From positions 62,001-126,000 of the forward strand of contig UQZJ01000002.1 in NCBI GenBank assembly GCA_900545495.1: a DNA stretch of 64,000 nt, in the 5' to 3' direction. Source of the stretch: an uncultured Eubacteriales bacterium (GTDB lineage: Bacteria; Bacillota; Clostridia; Oscillospirales; Oscillospiraceae). The notes under the pieces are model-generated. The model was not told the origin of the DNA and did not search any database. It saw only the letters and a program-made list of their open reading frames with translations. The position numbers and the translations under genes are program-made. Positions 1-7,873 of this stretch are shown in pieces; positions within the stretch are counted from its first letter, which is position 1; each line of letters starts with the position of its first letter.

Positions 1-750
1 ATGCCGGAGAAGGAGCTGCTGGACGTGTTCCGCATCAAATACGACTACCACAACATCAAGGTACTGCTGAAGGCGCCGGAGGGCGCGGAGCGTCTGCTGA
101 TGGACGCCGGCACCATCCCCGCCGGGGACCTGCAGCGGCAGTACGCCGATGGCGGCAGCTGGCAGTTCCTCCCCGGCGACATGGCTGCCGCCGCCGAAAA
201 GGCCGCCCAGCTTCTGGCGGAGACGGGCAGCGCCCAGCGCAGCGACTGTGTGCTGGACCGCGCCTGCTTTGCACAGCTGGAAAAGTTGGCGGCAGACAGC
301 CGCTGCGACTACCTCCAGCGCTATGTCCGCGCCATGATCGACGCCGCCAACCTCCGCTCGCTGGTACGGGCGGAGCGGCTGCACATGGACCCCGGTTTTT
401 TGCAGGAGGTGCTGTTCGAGGGCGGCAGCGTGCCGGTGGACACCCTCCGTGCCGGCGTTGGAAACGGCGTGGCCGCCCTGTTCCGCAGCACGGCGCTGCG
501 GGAGGCGGCGGAGGAGGGCGAGGCGGCCGTCAAGGGCGGCAGCCTGACAGCCTTTGAAAAGGCCTGCGACAACGCGGTGCTGAAAACCGCCGCCGGCGCA
601 CGGCAGGTACCCTTCGGCGTGGAGGTGGCGCTGGGCTACCTCATCGCCAAAGAGGCGGAGTGGACGGCTGTGCGCATCGTCATGGCCGGGCGTCTGGCAG
701 GTCTGAGCGCCGACGCCATACGGGAAAGGCTGCGTGATGCATATGTATAA
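1..750 (+). CDS. ntpC: V-type ATP synthase subunit C, 5'-partial
   Basis: Central-stalk subunit that links the membrane rotor ring to the catalytic head of a V/A-type ATPase. The 249 visible residues are shorter than the usual roughly 330, and the reading frame is open to the window edge, so the ATG at position 1 is almost certainly internal and about 80-100 N-terminal residues lie upstream. The helical, charged sequence (ending in AGLSADAIRERLRDAYV) fits the family. The genes after it follow the clostridial order C-F-A-B-D, which supports the call; subunits I, K and E are expected upstream. The stop overlaps the start of subunit F. Third codon positions are strongly G/C, as in the rest of this operon. 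Confidence 0.88.
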   Translation: MPEKELLDVFRIKYDYHNIKVLLKAPEGAERLLMDAGTIPAGDLQRQYADGGSWQFLPGDMAAAAEKAAQLLAETGSAQRSDCVLDRACFAQLEKLAADSRCDYLQRYVRAMIDAANLRSLVRAERLHMDPGFLQEVLFEGGSVPVDTLRAGVGNGVAALFRSTALREAAEEGEAAVKGGSLTAFEKACDNAVLKTAAGARQVPFGVEVALGYLIAKEAEWTAVRIVMAGRLAGLSADAIRERLRDAYV

Positions 751-1051
751 GATCGCCGTACTGGGTGACCGCGACAGTGTGCTGGGCTTCCGGGCGCTGG
801 GACTGGACGTGTTCTTCGCCGACGACGCCGAGACGGGCCGCAGGACCCTGCACCATCTGGCACAGGAGAGCTACGCCGTGATCTATGTGACGGAGCAGCT
901 GGCACAGGATATGGCGGCGGAGATCGCCCGCTACCAGGATGACATGCTGCCCGCCGTCATCCTCATCCCCGGCAAGGGCGGCGCACTGGGTCTGGCGGAC
1001 CGGGCGCTGCACGCGGCGGTGGAACGCGCCGTGGGCGCGGATATTTCCTGA
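737..1051 (+). CDS. ntpF: V-type ATP synthase subunit F
   Basis: Small stalk subunit of the V-type ATPase (104 residues, typical length) with the Rossmann-like start YKIAVLGDRDSVLGFRALGL and a middle ending in AVILIPGK, both usual for this family. ATG 737 is chosen because GGAAAGG at 723-729 sits at the right distance; GTG 734 and ATG 743 are in-frame alternatives. The start overlaps the end of subunit C by 14 bases, so the two are probably translationally coupled. It couples subunit D rotation to the head and may regulate hydrolysis. Confidence 0.9.
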   Translation: MHMYKIAVLGDRDSVLGFRALGLDVFFADDAETGRRTLHHLAQESYAVIYVTEQLAQDMAAEIARYQDDMLPAVILIPGKGGALGLADRALHAAVERAVGADIS

Positions 1052-1064
1052 AAGGAGCAAGAGA

Positions 1065-2837
1065 ATGGGTAAGATCATCAAAGTCTCCGGCCCGCTGGTG
1101 GTGGCCGACGGCATGGCGGACGCCAGCATGGCGGATGTGGTGCGCGTAGGCCCCCAGCATCTGATCGGAGAGATCCTGAATATGACCGGCGACCGGGCCT
1201 CCATTCAGGTATACGAGGAGACGTCCGGTCTCGGCCCCGGCGCAGAGGTGGAGACCACCGGCGCGCCCCTCAGCGTGGAGCTGGGGCCGGGCCTGATCGA
1301 GAATATCTACGACGGCATCCAGCGTCCGCTGGAGGAGATCGTCCGCCGGGTGGGCGCCAACATCACCCGCGGCATTCAGGTGCCGGCGCTGGATCGTGAG
1401 CGGCTGTGGGACTTTACGCCCACCGCCGCCGTGGGCGCGGCCGTCACCGGCGGCGACGTGCTTGGCACCGTGCCGGAGACTCCGTCGGTGCTGCACCGGA
1501 TCATGGTGCCGGTGGGCGTCGCCGGTACGGTGGAGTGGCTGGCGGAGGCCGGGTCGTACAACATCACCCAGCCCATTGCCCGCCTCCGCACGGCGGACGG
1601 CGCGGTGCGGGAGCTGACCATGGTGCAGAAGTGGCCCGTCCGCGTGGGCCGTCCTTATAAGAAGAAATTCCCGCCGGAGACGCCGCTGCAAACGGGTCAG
1701 CGCGTCATCGACACCATGTTCCCCATCGCCAAGGGCGGCACCGCCGCCGTACCCGGCCCCTTCGGCTCCGGCAAGACCGTGGTGCAGCACCAGCTGGCCA
1801 AGTGGTCGGACGTGGACATCGTGGTCTACATCGGCTGCGGCGAGCGGGGCAACGAGATGACCGACGTGCTGCGGGAGTTCCCGGAGCTGACCGACCCCCG
1901 CACCGGCGAGAGTCTGATGAAGCGGACGGTGCTCATTGCCAACACCTCCGATATGCCGGTGGCCGCCCGGGAGGCGTCTGTCTACACTGGTATCACCATC
2001 GCCGAGTATTTCCGGGACATGGGCTACGATGTGGCGGTCATCGCTGACTCCACCTCCCGCTGGGCGGAGGCGCTGCGCGAGATGTCCGGCCGTCTGGAGG
2101 AGATGCCCGGCGAGGAGGGATACCCCGCGTATCTGGCCTCCCGGCTGGCCCAGTTCTACGAGCGCGCCGGCATGGTACAGTGCGTGGGCACGGAGACGCG
2201 TACCGGCTCCCTCACCGCGGTGGGCGCCGTGTCCCCTCCCGGCGGCGACCTCAGCGAGCCGGTGGCGCAGGCCACCATGCGCATCGTCAAGGTGTTCTGG
2301 TCGCTGGACGCATCGCTGGCCTACCGCCGCCACTTCCCCGCCATCAACTGGCTGAATTCCTACTCCCTGTATCTGAACGCGGTGACGCCGTGGTACGACG
2401 AGCACATGGGCGCCGACTTCATCCGCAACCGCAACCGGGCCATGCATCTTTTGCAGGAGGAGAACGAGCTCAACGAGATCGTCCAGCTGGTGGGCAAGGA
2501 CTCCCTGTCCCCCAAGGACCAGCTGACGCTGGAGATCGCCCGTATGCTGCGGGAGGACTTCCTCCAGCAGAACGCCTTTATGGATGTGGACGCCTACTCC
2601 AGCTTCGACCGGCAGATGCGCCTGCTGGCGCTGATCCTGCACTATGAGGATCTGTGCCGCGACGCCATCGACAAGGGCGCGGCGCTGCCGGCGCTGTATG
2701 CCATCCCCGCCCGGGAGCGTCTGGGCTGGGCCAAGTACGCCGCCGCAGAGGAATACGCCGCCAACTATGAGCAGGTATACGCCGAGATGGACAGCCAGAT
2801 CGCCGATCTGGTCAAGAAAGCAGGTGAGGACGTATGA
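1065..2837 (+). CDS. ntpA: V-type ATP synthase subunit A (catalytic)
   Basis: Catalytic subunit of the V-type ATPase, 590 residues, the normal family length. It carries the P-loop GPFGSGKTVVQHQ, the following GCGERGNEMTDVLREFPEL, and SRWAEALREMSGRLEEMPGEEGYP, which define the nucleotide-binding alpha/beta core; the N-terminal barrel begins KIIKVSGPLVVADGM. The open frame extends upstream to 939 but that part overlaps subunit F out of frame. ATG 1065 is preceded by AAAGGAG and starts the conserved N-terminus. The stop overlaps the start of subunit B as ATGA. Whether the complex makes ATP or pumps H+ or Na+ cannot be read from this subunit. Confidence 0.97.
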   Translation: MGKIIKVSGPLVVADGMADASMADVVRVGPQHLIGEILNMTGDRASIQVYEETSGLGPGAEVETTGAPLSVELGPGLIENIYDGIQRPLEEIVRRVGANITRGIQVPALDRERLWDFTPTAAVGAAVTGGDVLGTVPETPSVLHRIMVPVGVAGTVEWLAEAGSYNITQPIARLRTADGAVRELTMVQKWPVRVGRPYKKKFPPETPLQTGQRVIDTMFPIAKGGTAAVPGPFGSGKTVVQHQLAKWSDVDIVVYIGCGERGNEMTDVLREFPELTDPRTGESLMKRTVLIANTSDMPVAAREASVYTGITIAEYFRDMGYDVAVIADSTSRWAEALREMSGRLEEMPGEEGYPAYLASRLAQFYERAGMVQCVGTETRTGSLTAVGAVSPPGGDLSEPVAQATMRIVKVFWSLDASLAYRRHFPAINWLNSYSLYLNAVTPWYDEHMGADFIRNRNRAMHLLQEENELNEIVQLVGKDSLSPKDQLTLEIARMLREDFLQQNAFMDVDAYSSFDRQMRLLALILHYEDLCRDAIDKGAALPALYAIPARERLGWAKYAAAEEYAANYEQVYAEMDSQIADLVKKAGEDV

Positions 2838-4210
2838 TGAAGGAATACCGCACCATTCACGAGGTCTCCGGCCCCCTGATGGTGGTGGAGAACGTGGAGG
2901 GCGTCACCTATGACGAGCTGGCGGAGATCCAGCTCCACAACGGTGAGGTGCGCCGCTGCAAGGTGCTGGAGGTCAACGGCGACCGCGCCGTGGTGCAGCT
3001 GTTCGACTCCTCCGCCGGTATCAACCTGCGGGACGCCAAGATCCGTTTTCTGGGACACCCCCTGCAATTGGGCGTATCCGCCGATATGCTGGGCCGTGTG
3101 TTCAACGGCATGGGTGAGCCCATCGACGGCGGCCCCGCCCTGCTGGCCGACAAGCACATGGACATCAACGGCCTGCCCATGAATCCCGCCGCCCGGGACT
3201 ACCCCAATGAGTTTATCCAGACCGGCATCAGCACCATCGACGGCCTGAACACGCTGGTGCGCGGGCAGAAGCTGCCCATCTTCTCCGGCTCCGGCCTGCC
3301 CCACGCCAATCTGGCGGCGCAGATCGCCCGGCAGGCCAAGGTGCTGGACGACAGCTCCAACTTCGCCGTGGTGTTCGCCGCCATCGGCATCACCTTCGAG
3401 GAGTCGGAGTTCTTCGTCCGGGAGTTCAAGCGTACCGGCGCCATCCAGCGCACGGTGCTGTTCACCAATCTGGCCAACGACCCCGCCGTGGAGCGTATCG
3501 CCACCCCCCGCATGGCGCTGACCGCCGCCGAATATCTGGCGTTCGAGAAGGAGATGCACGTGCTGGTGATCCTGACGGACATCACCAACTACGCCGAGGC
3601 GCTGCGCGAGGTGTCCGCCGCCAAAAAGGAGGTCCCCGGCCGCCGCGGCTATCCCGGCTACCTCTACACCGACCTTGCCAGTCTGTACGAGCGAGCCGGA
3701 CGGAAGCTGGGCTGTAAGGGCTCCATCACCATGATCCCCATCCTGACCATGCCGGAGGACGACAAGACCCACCCCATCCCCGACCTGACCGGCTATATCA
3801 CCGAGGGGCAGATCATCCTCAGCCGCGACCTGTACCGCAAGAATATCCTGCCGCCGGTGGACGTGCTGCCCAGCCTGTCCCGTCTGAAGGACAAGGGCGT
3901 GGGCGCCGGCAAGACCCGGGAGGATCACGCTCCCACCATGAACCAGCTGTTCGCCGCCTATGCCAGCGGCAAGGAGGCCAAGGAGCTGATGACCATTCTG
4001 GGCGAGGCCGCCCTCAGCCCCACCGACCTGCTGTACGCCAAATTCGCCGACGAGTTTGAAAAGCGCTATGTCTCGCAGGGCTTCGACGAGAACCGCACCA
4101 TAGAGGAGACACTGGATCTTGGCTGGGAGCTGCTGCGTATGCTGCCCAGAAGCGAACTCAAGCGCATCAAGCCGGAGATGCTGGACAAGTACCTGCCGGA
4201 AAAGGAGTGA
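2834..4210 (+). CDS. ntpB: V-type ATP synthase subunit B
   Basis: Non-catalytic nucleotide-binding subunit that alternates with subunit A in the head; 458 residues, full length. It begins EYRTIHEVSGPLMVVENVEG and contains PIFSGSGLPHANLAAQIARQ, the degenerate P-loop region, and DITNYAEALREVSAAKKEVPGRRGYPGY (given here in family terms: the B-subunit signature). ATG 2834 shares ATGA with the subunit A stop and has AGGTGAGGA just upstream; a second ATG follows at 2837. Translation is very likely coupled to subunit A. Confidence 0.97.
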   Translation: MMKEYRTIHEVSGPLMVVENVEGVTYDELAEIQLHNGEVRRCKVLEVNGDRAVVQLFDSSAGINLRDAKIRFLGHPLQLGVSADMLGRVFNGMGEPIDGGPALLADKHMDINGLPMNPAARDYPNEFIQTGISTIDGLNTLVRGQKLPIFSGSGLPHANLAAQIARQAKVLDDSSNFAVVFAAIGITFEESEFFVREFKRTGAIQRTVLFTNLANDPAVERIATPRMALTAAEYLAFEKEMHVLVILTDITNYAEALREVSAAKKEVPGRRGYPGYLYTDLASLYERAGRKLGCKGSITMIPILTMPEDDKTHPIPDLTGYITEGQIILSRDLYRKNILPPVDVLPSLSRLKDKGVGAGKTREDHAPTMNQLFAAYASGKEAKELMTILGEAALSPTDLLYAKFADEFEKRYVSQGFDENRTIEETLDLGWELLRMLPRSELKRIKPEMLDKYLPEKE

Positions 4211-4216
4211 CCGCCT

Positions 4217-4867
4217 ATGGCCGGAAAGACTGTCAATCCCACCCGCATGGAGCTGACGCGGCTGAAGGGCCGTCTCAAGACGGCCCGCCGCGGTCACAAG
4301 CTGCTGAAGGATAAGCGGGACGAGCTGATGAAGCAGTTTCTGGAGATCGTCCGCCGCAACCGCCAGCTCCGCGCCAAGGTGGAGCAGGGCCTGAAGGAGG
4401 CCAACGACGCCTTCACCGTGGCCGCCGCCGTCATGGGACCGGAGATGCTGGAGCAGTCGCTGCTGCGGCCCCAGCGCTCCGTGTCGCTGGATGTAGACGC
4501 CCGGAACATCATGAGTGTCAACGTGCCGGTGTTCACGTTCCACACCGAGGGCGGCGAGGGCTCCCTCCTGCCCTACGGCTTCGCCCAGACCAGCGGTGAG
4601 CTGGACGCGGCGCTGGAGAAGATGCAAGAGGTGTTCGCCGATATGCTGGAGCTGGCGCAGGTGGAGAAATCCATGCAGCTGCTGGCGCAGGACATTGAAA
4701 AGACACGCCGCCGCGTCAACGCGCTGGAATATGTGATGATCCCGGAGACGGAGAAGAACATCCGCTATATTACGATGAAGCTGGACGAGAACGAGCGCGG
4801 CAACACCACCCGGCTGATGAAGGTCAAGGATATGGTCTTGCAGGACGCCCATCATTATCAGTCATAA
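4217..4867 (+). CDS. ntpD: V-type ATP synthase subunit D
   Basis: Central rotor shaft of the V-type ATPase, 216 residues, mostly predicted long coiled coil. It has the family start VNPTRMELTRLKGRLKTARRG and the second helix RRVNALEYVMIPETEKNIRYI. AAAGGAGTGA at the end of subunit B serves as ribosome site, six bases after the B stop. It is the last gene of the operon; a strong terminator follows within 10 bases. Confidence 0.96.
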   Translation: MAGKTVNPTRMELTRLKGRLKTARRGHKLLKDKRDELMKQFLEIVRRNRQLRAKVEQGLKEANDAFTVAAAVMGPEMLEQSLLRPQRSVSLDVDARNIMSVNVPVFTFHTEGGEGSLLPYGFAQTSGELDAALEKMQEVFADMLELAQVEKSMQLLAQDIEKTRRRVNALEYVMIPETEKNIRYITMKLDENERGNTTRLMKVKDMVLQDAHHYQS

Positions 4868-4874
4868 GCACACG

Positions 4875-4907
4875 AAAAAAGAGAACCGCAGAGCGGTTCT
4901 CTTTTTT
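4875..4907 (+). terminator. Rho-independent terminator of the V-ATPase operon
   Basis: A 9-bp perfect stem GAGAACCGC/GCGGTTCTC with a 3-base loop, A6 before it and T6 after it, so it can work in both directions. It lies between two convergent transcription units: subunit D on + and the membrane protein on -. Confidence 0.93.
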
Positions 4908-4948
4908 CTCATATGCGTCTATTATGCGTCTATTCGCCGTCGTCGCCA

Positions 4949-6466
4949 CTACCAGAATTTTTGGACGTAGCCCATATACCGGGTGCAGGCGCCGCGATCC
5001 CCCATTCCCCAGCGCAGCATCGAGCCGTCAAAGGGGTAAACGGGCTTGCTCTGCCGGGTATAGTTGCCATAGCTGGTCAGCACCCACGCATCGCCGCCGC
5101 AGAACGCATCGTACAGCATATACATCCTGACATCGCCTGCGCCGGACGGCCTCGTCCACTGTGCATCGAAGGACGCCCGCCGGTCTGTACCGAAGAAGCC
5201 CGTGACCTGCCGGTCATCATACGCCAGACCGTGCAGTGCCGCCGCCTGCGCCGTCCCCCGCCGGGTACACAGCACCCGTCCGCTGCAAAGGGTACCGGGC
5301 CGCCAGCTGTTCTCCATCTTCCACACCGGCCAGACGGTCATGCCCTCGGTATACCGGGAGCTGGGCTGGGTGTCGTAGTACAGGTGGTGGATCACGATAT
5401 AGTGCTTTTCGCCGTCTGCGCCCGCCAGCTCCACCGCCACGCTGGTCATGGTCTGCTCCAGCGTGTCAAAGGCCCGGTAGACGTAGGTATAGGAGCGGGT
5501 GCCGTCGTCGTGCTTGGTGGTGATGGTGCGGTAGTACCGCAGCACACGGAGCGGGTCCTCGCCCAAATAGTGCTCCATGACGATCTCCCGGTATTTTGTC
5601 TGGCTGTACAGCTTATCCTCGTTGACAAACACCGCCCTCGCGCCGGACATCGCCGCCACCTCCTCGGCGGTCAGGTCGTCCAGCACACGCCGCGGCATAC
5701 CCAGCGCCAGCAGCTCCGCCCGGATCGTCTCGTCCTGCGGTGCGTCGCCGCGGGGCTGCCAGTCCATGGGATACCGCTGCCCCAGCAGCATGGCCAGTAT
5801 CACCGCCGCCAGCGTCACGCCCAGATAGCCCCACAGCACCGCCGCCATCGACAGGCGCACCGGCGCGGCGTGGATGACGTAGCCGGTGTCCGCCAGTGAG
5901 CGGGAGAGCTTCACCAGATTCCGCAGGATCACAAGGTACACCGCCAGCACCGGCAGCACCAGCAGCCAGCCCTCCAGACCGATCATGGCCAACGCCATCA
6001 GTACCGCGTAAAAGGCAGCCAGCACCCCGGCGGCAGGCGCGGACGGCTTCTCCGCACCGGCGGCGCGGGAAACGCCCACCATGCCCCGCCACAGGGCGAT
6101 CAGCGTTGCCTGCATCAACGCCATATCCACATAGGCCAGCGCCGCCCCCCTCTCCACCGGCAGCGCCGCCAGCACCATAGCAGCAGCGCGCATGACGGCG
6201 GCGGCGATGGACAAGCCGTAGGCCCACCGCAATGCGCTGTTCTCCCGCCGCAGTGTGCGGAAGCCCAGCACCAGCAGGATGCAGCCCAGCGTGGGCAGGA
6301 TGTAGTGCAGGTACAGGAGCTGCAGCGTCAGCGTCTTCAGGGCGATGCCCCACACCACGCAGCTCATGGCGCTGTGCCACGGGCTGACATCCGCAGGCGG
6401 CGGCAAGGCGTCGGCGCCCTCTGTCAGCAGCGCGTCAAAGCGCAGATCGTCACTCACAGAAGTCAC
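4949..6466 (-). CDS. Multi-pass membrane protein partnered with an ECF sigma factor
   Basis: A 505-residue protein: a short cytoplasmic N-terminus (DLRFDALLTEGADALPPPAD), about seven or eight hydrophobic segments in residues 35-250 and a soluble region of about 250 residues, probably outside. The gene overlaps the end of the ECF sigma gene by 17 bases, so the two form one unit. Position and layout suggest the partner or anti-sigma protein that holds the sigma factor at the membrane. No classical zinc-finger anti-sigma motif is visible, so this role is inferred. I do not recognise a named family. Confidence 0.7.
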   Translation of the reverse strand: MTSVSDDLRFDALLTEGADALPPPADVSPWHSAMSCVVWGIALKTLTLQLLYLHYILPTLGCILLVLGFRTLRRENSALRWAYGLSIAAAVMRAAAMVLAALPVERGAALAYVDMALMQATLIALWRGMVGVSRAAGAEKPSAPAAGVLAAFYAVLMALAMIGLEGWLLVLPVLAVYLVILRNLVKLSRSLADTGYVIHAAPVRLSMAAVLWGYLGVTLAAVILAMLLGQRYPMDWQPRGDAPQDETIRAELLALGMPRRVLDDLTAEEVAAMSGARAVFVNEDKLYSQTKYREIVMEHYLGEDPLRVLRYYRTITTKHDDGTRSYTYVYRAFDTLEQTMTSVAVELAGADGEKHYIVIHHLYYDTQPSSRYTEGMTVWPVWKMENSWRPGTLCSGRVLCTRRGTAQAAALHGLAYDDRQVTGFFGTDRRASFDAQWTRPSGAGDVRMYMLYDAFCGGDAWVLTSYGNYTRQSKPVYPFDGSMLRWGMGDRGACTRYMGYVQKFW

Positions 6467-6983
6467 CTCCCAACAGCTCCCGCAGCTTTTGCCGCAGGCG
6501 GTACAGCCGCCCCTCCACGCCCCGCTCCGTCAACCCCAGCTCGGCGGCGATCTGGGCGGTGGATTGGCAGTAGTAATATTTTCGGTAGAACAGCGTCTGC
6601 TCCCCGTCGGTCAGGCTCTTGACTGCCCTGACCAGCAACCGGGAGCGCTCCTGCCGCAGCAGGGCATCCTCGGCGCTGCCTGCGCCATGGGGCATATCGT
6701 CTGTCAGCGCCGTCTCCGGCCGCAGGCCGCGGGCGCGGTTGAGCGCGCAGTTGCGCGCCAGCACCGTCAGCCAGCCGCGCAGCGACCCCTTCGTCCCATC
6801 AAAGCTCCCCGCCGCCTGCCACAGCTTCACCGATACGTCGGCAAAGCACTCCTCCCGATCCCGCGCATCCGGCAGGATGGGCGCGATCACATAGCGCAGC
6901 AGGGCACCGTGACGGCGCAGCAGCGTCTGCAAGGCCGCTTCGTCGCCGGAGGCGATCCTGTCCATCAGGGATACATCGTCCAC
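6450..6983 (-). CDS. ECF-type RNA polymerase sigma factor
   Basis: A 177-residue sigma-70-family factor with region 2 (LLRYVIAPILPDARDREECFADVSVKLW, then WLTVLARNCALNRAR) and region 4 (LTDGEQTLFYRKYYYCQSTAQIAAELGLTERGVEGRLYRLRQKL) given by position rather than database. GTG 6983 is chosen because GGGTGGTGGG lies just upstream; the open frame to 7043 has no better site. TATAAT on the minus strand at 7020-7015 is a likely -10. It directs polymerase to a small regulon and is co-transcribed with the downstream membrane protein, its likely partner. Confidence 0.85.
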   Translation of the reverse strand: MDDVSLMDRIASGDEAALQTLLRRHGALLRYVIAPILPDARDREECFADVSVKLWQAAGSFDGTKGSLRGWLTVLARNCALNRARGLRPETALTDDMPHGAGSAEDALLRQERSRLLVRAVKSLTDGEQTLFYRKYYYCQSTAQIAAELGLTERGVEGRLYRLRQKLRELLGGDFCE

Positions 6984-7134
6984 TGTCCCACCACCCTTCG
7001 TGTCTCTCTGCCCTATTATACACGGAAGCGGCGGAAAACCCACGGATTATTTTCCCTGCGGCGGGAAAATCCGGTCGGCCGTGGTACTCGCGGATGCTGT
7101 CGAAATGTTTTGTCAAATGTTTTTTGAAAAGGTG

Positions 7135-7163
7135 TTGACACTTTGCGGGGAGTGTGGTATTCT
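7135..7163 (+). promoter_or_regulatory. Consensus promoter of the tRNA cluster
   Basis: TTGACA, a 17-base spacer and TATTCT, ending 16 bases before the tRNA-Leu. The GTGTTGACA context and spacing are near-ideal for the housekeeping sigma factor, as expected for stable RNA. Confidence 0.8.
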
Positions 7164-7179
7164 AACTTATGCCGAATCC

Positions 7180-7265
7180 GCCGGTGTGGTGGAATGGTAG
7201 ACACAGGAGACTTAAAATCTCCCGGCAGCAATGCCGTACCGGTTCGAGTCCGGTCACCGGCACCA
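7180..7265 (+). tRNA. tRNA-Leu (anticodon TAA)
   Basis: An 86-nt class II tRNA with encoded CCA. The acceptor stem is GCCGGTG/CACCGGC. The anticodon stem GGAGA/TCTCC encloses loop CTTAAAA, giving anticodon TAA. A long variable arm (CGGCAGCAATGCCG) and the T arm with GGTTCGAGTCC follow. It has its own upstream promoter. Confidence 0.95.
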
Positions 7266-7282
7266 CCGGTACAACAATATAT

Positions 7283-7362
7283 CGCGGAGTAGAGCAGCTG
7301 GTAGCTCGTCGGGCTCATAACCCGGAGACTTTTCCGATTCTTCGGAGCTCTAAATTCCGCAA
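7283..7362 (+). pseudogene. Decayed tRNA-fMet copy
   Basis: Positions 7278-7327 match 7369-7418 at 49 of 50 bases, covering the 5' acceptor strand, D arm and CAT anticodon arm of the intact tRNA-fMet. After CCCGGAG the sequence differs: there is no GGTTCAAGTCC T-loop, and CTTTTCCGATTCTTCGGAG takes its place, although ATTCCGCA could still pair with the acceptor strand. Without a normal T arm it is unlikely to be a working tRNA. It may be a failed tandem duplicate or the scar of an earlier integration. Confidence 0.75.
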
Positions 7363-7373
7363 AAACTCTATAT

Positions 7374-7449
<76 letters not shown>

Positions 7450-7454
7450 AACAG

Positions 7455-7497
7455 GAACCGCAAACCCATTGATTTCAAAGGGTTTGCGGTTCTTTTT
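7455..7497 (+). terminator. Terminator of the tRNA cluster
   Basis: A 13-bp perfect stem GAACCGCAAACCC/GGGTTTGCGGTTC with a 12-base loop, followed by T5. It starts six bases after the tRNA-fMet CCA. Confidence 0.9.
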
Positions 7498-7538
7498 GTT
7501 TTAACCGCACCCTTAAATCTCTTTGCTCATTTTGCTGT

Positions 7539-7873
7539 GACACCAACCGACACCAATGTGTCAGCGTCCTGCATTGTTCGGGCTTTCGGATATTTGATGT
7601 TGCGAAAGTGTGGTTTTCTGATACTCTTTCATGCTCTTGACACCAACGATTGACACCAACCGTTTCCCTGACACCAAATGACACCATTTTCGTTGGCAAG
7701 CCATACCGAAAAAACAAGCTGCTCATTTGAGGTTGTATTTCAATTCTGGCGTGGATGGCTTTTGCTTTGACTCCAACGCGTTGGTGTCAAAATCAGCTTG
7801 CTTGCGCTTGTTTCTCGTTTGCGTTGGTGTCAATGGCTAAATCGCGAATTTGGGGCATAGCTGCATTGGTGTC
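7539..7873. repeat. Cluster of GACACCAA / TTGGTGTC repeats (putative integrase arm sites)
   Basis: GACACCAA occurs at 7539, 7549, 7639, 7652 and 7670, with a one-base variant at 7680. The reverse complement TTGGTGTC occurs at 7781, 7824 and 7866. Pairs are 10-13 bases apart, about one helical turn. A near-perfect 26-bp palindrome at 7766-7791 (TTTGACTCCAACG and its complement, one mismatch) sits against the integrase stop codon. The last two repeats lie inside the integrase 3' end, where they encode DTNA. Arm-type binding sites beside the integrase gene are the simplest explanation. Confidence 0.6.

Noticed and set aside
963..2642. Very long minus-strand open frame opposite the ATPase A gene
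   Set aside because: A product of strong G/C third-position bias; His/Arg/Gly-rich composition and no family.
2765..4855. 696-residue minus-strand open frame opposite ATPase B and D genes
   Set aside because: Same GC-bias shadow; Leu/His/Gly-rich sequence with no domain.
7475..7726. 83-residue minus-strand frame downstream of the integrase
   Set aside because: It runs through the tRNA terminator and the GACACCAA repeats and has no ribosome site; such frames are often annotated next to integrases but look spurious.
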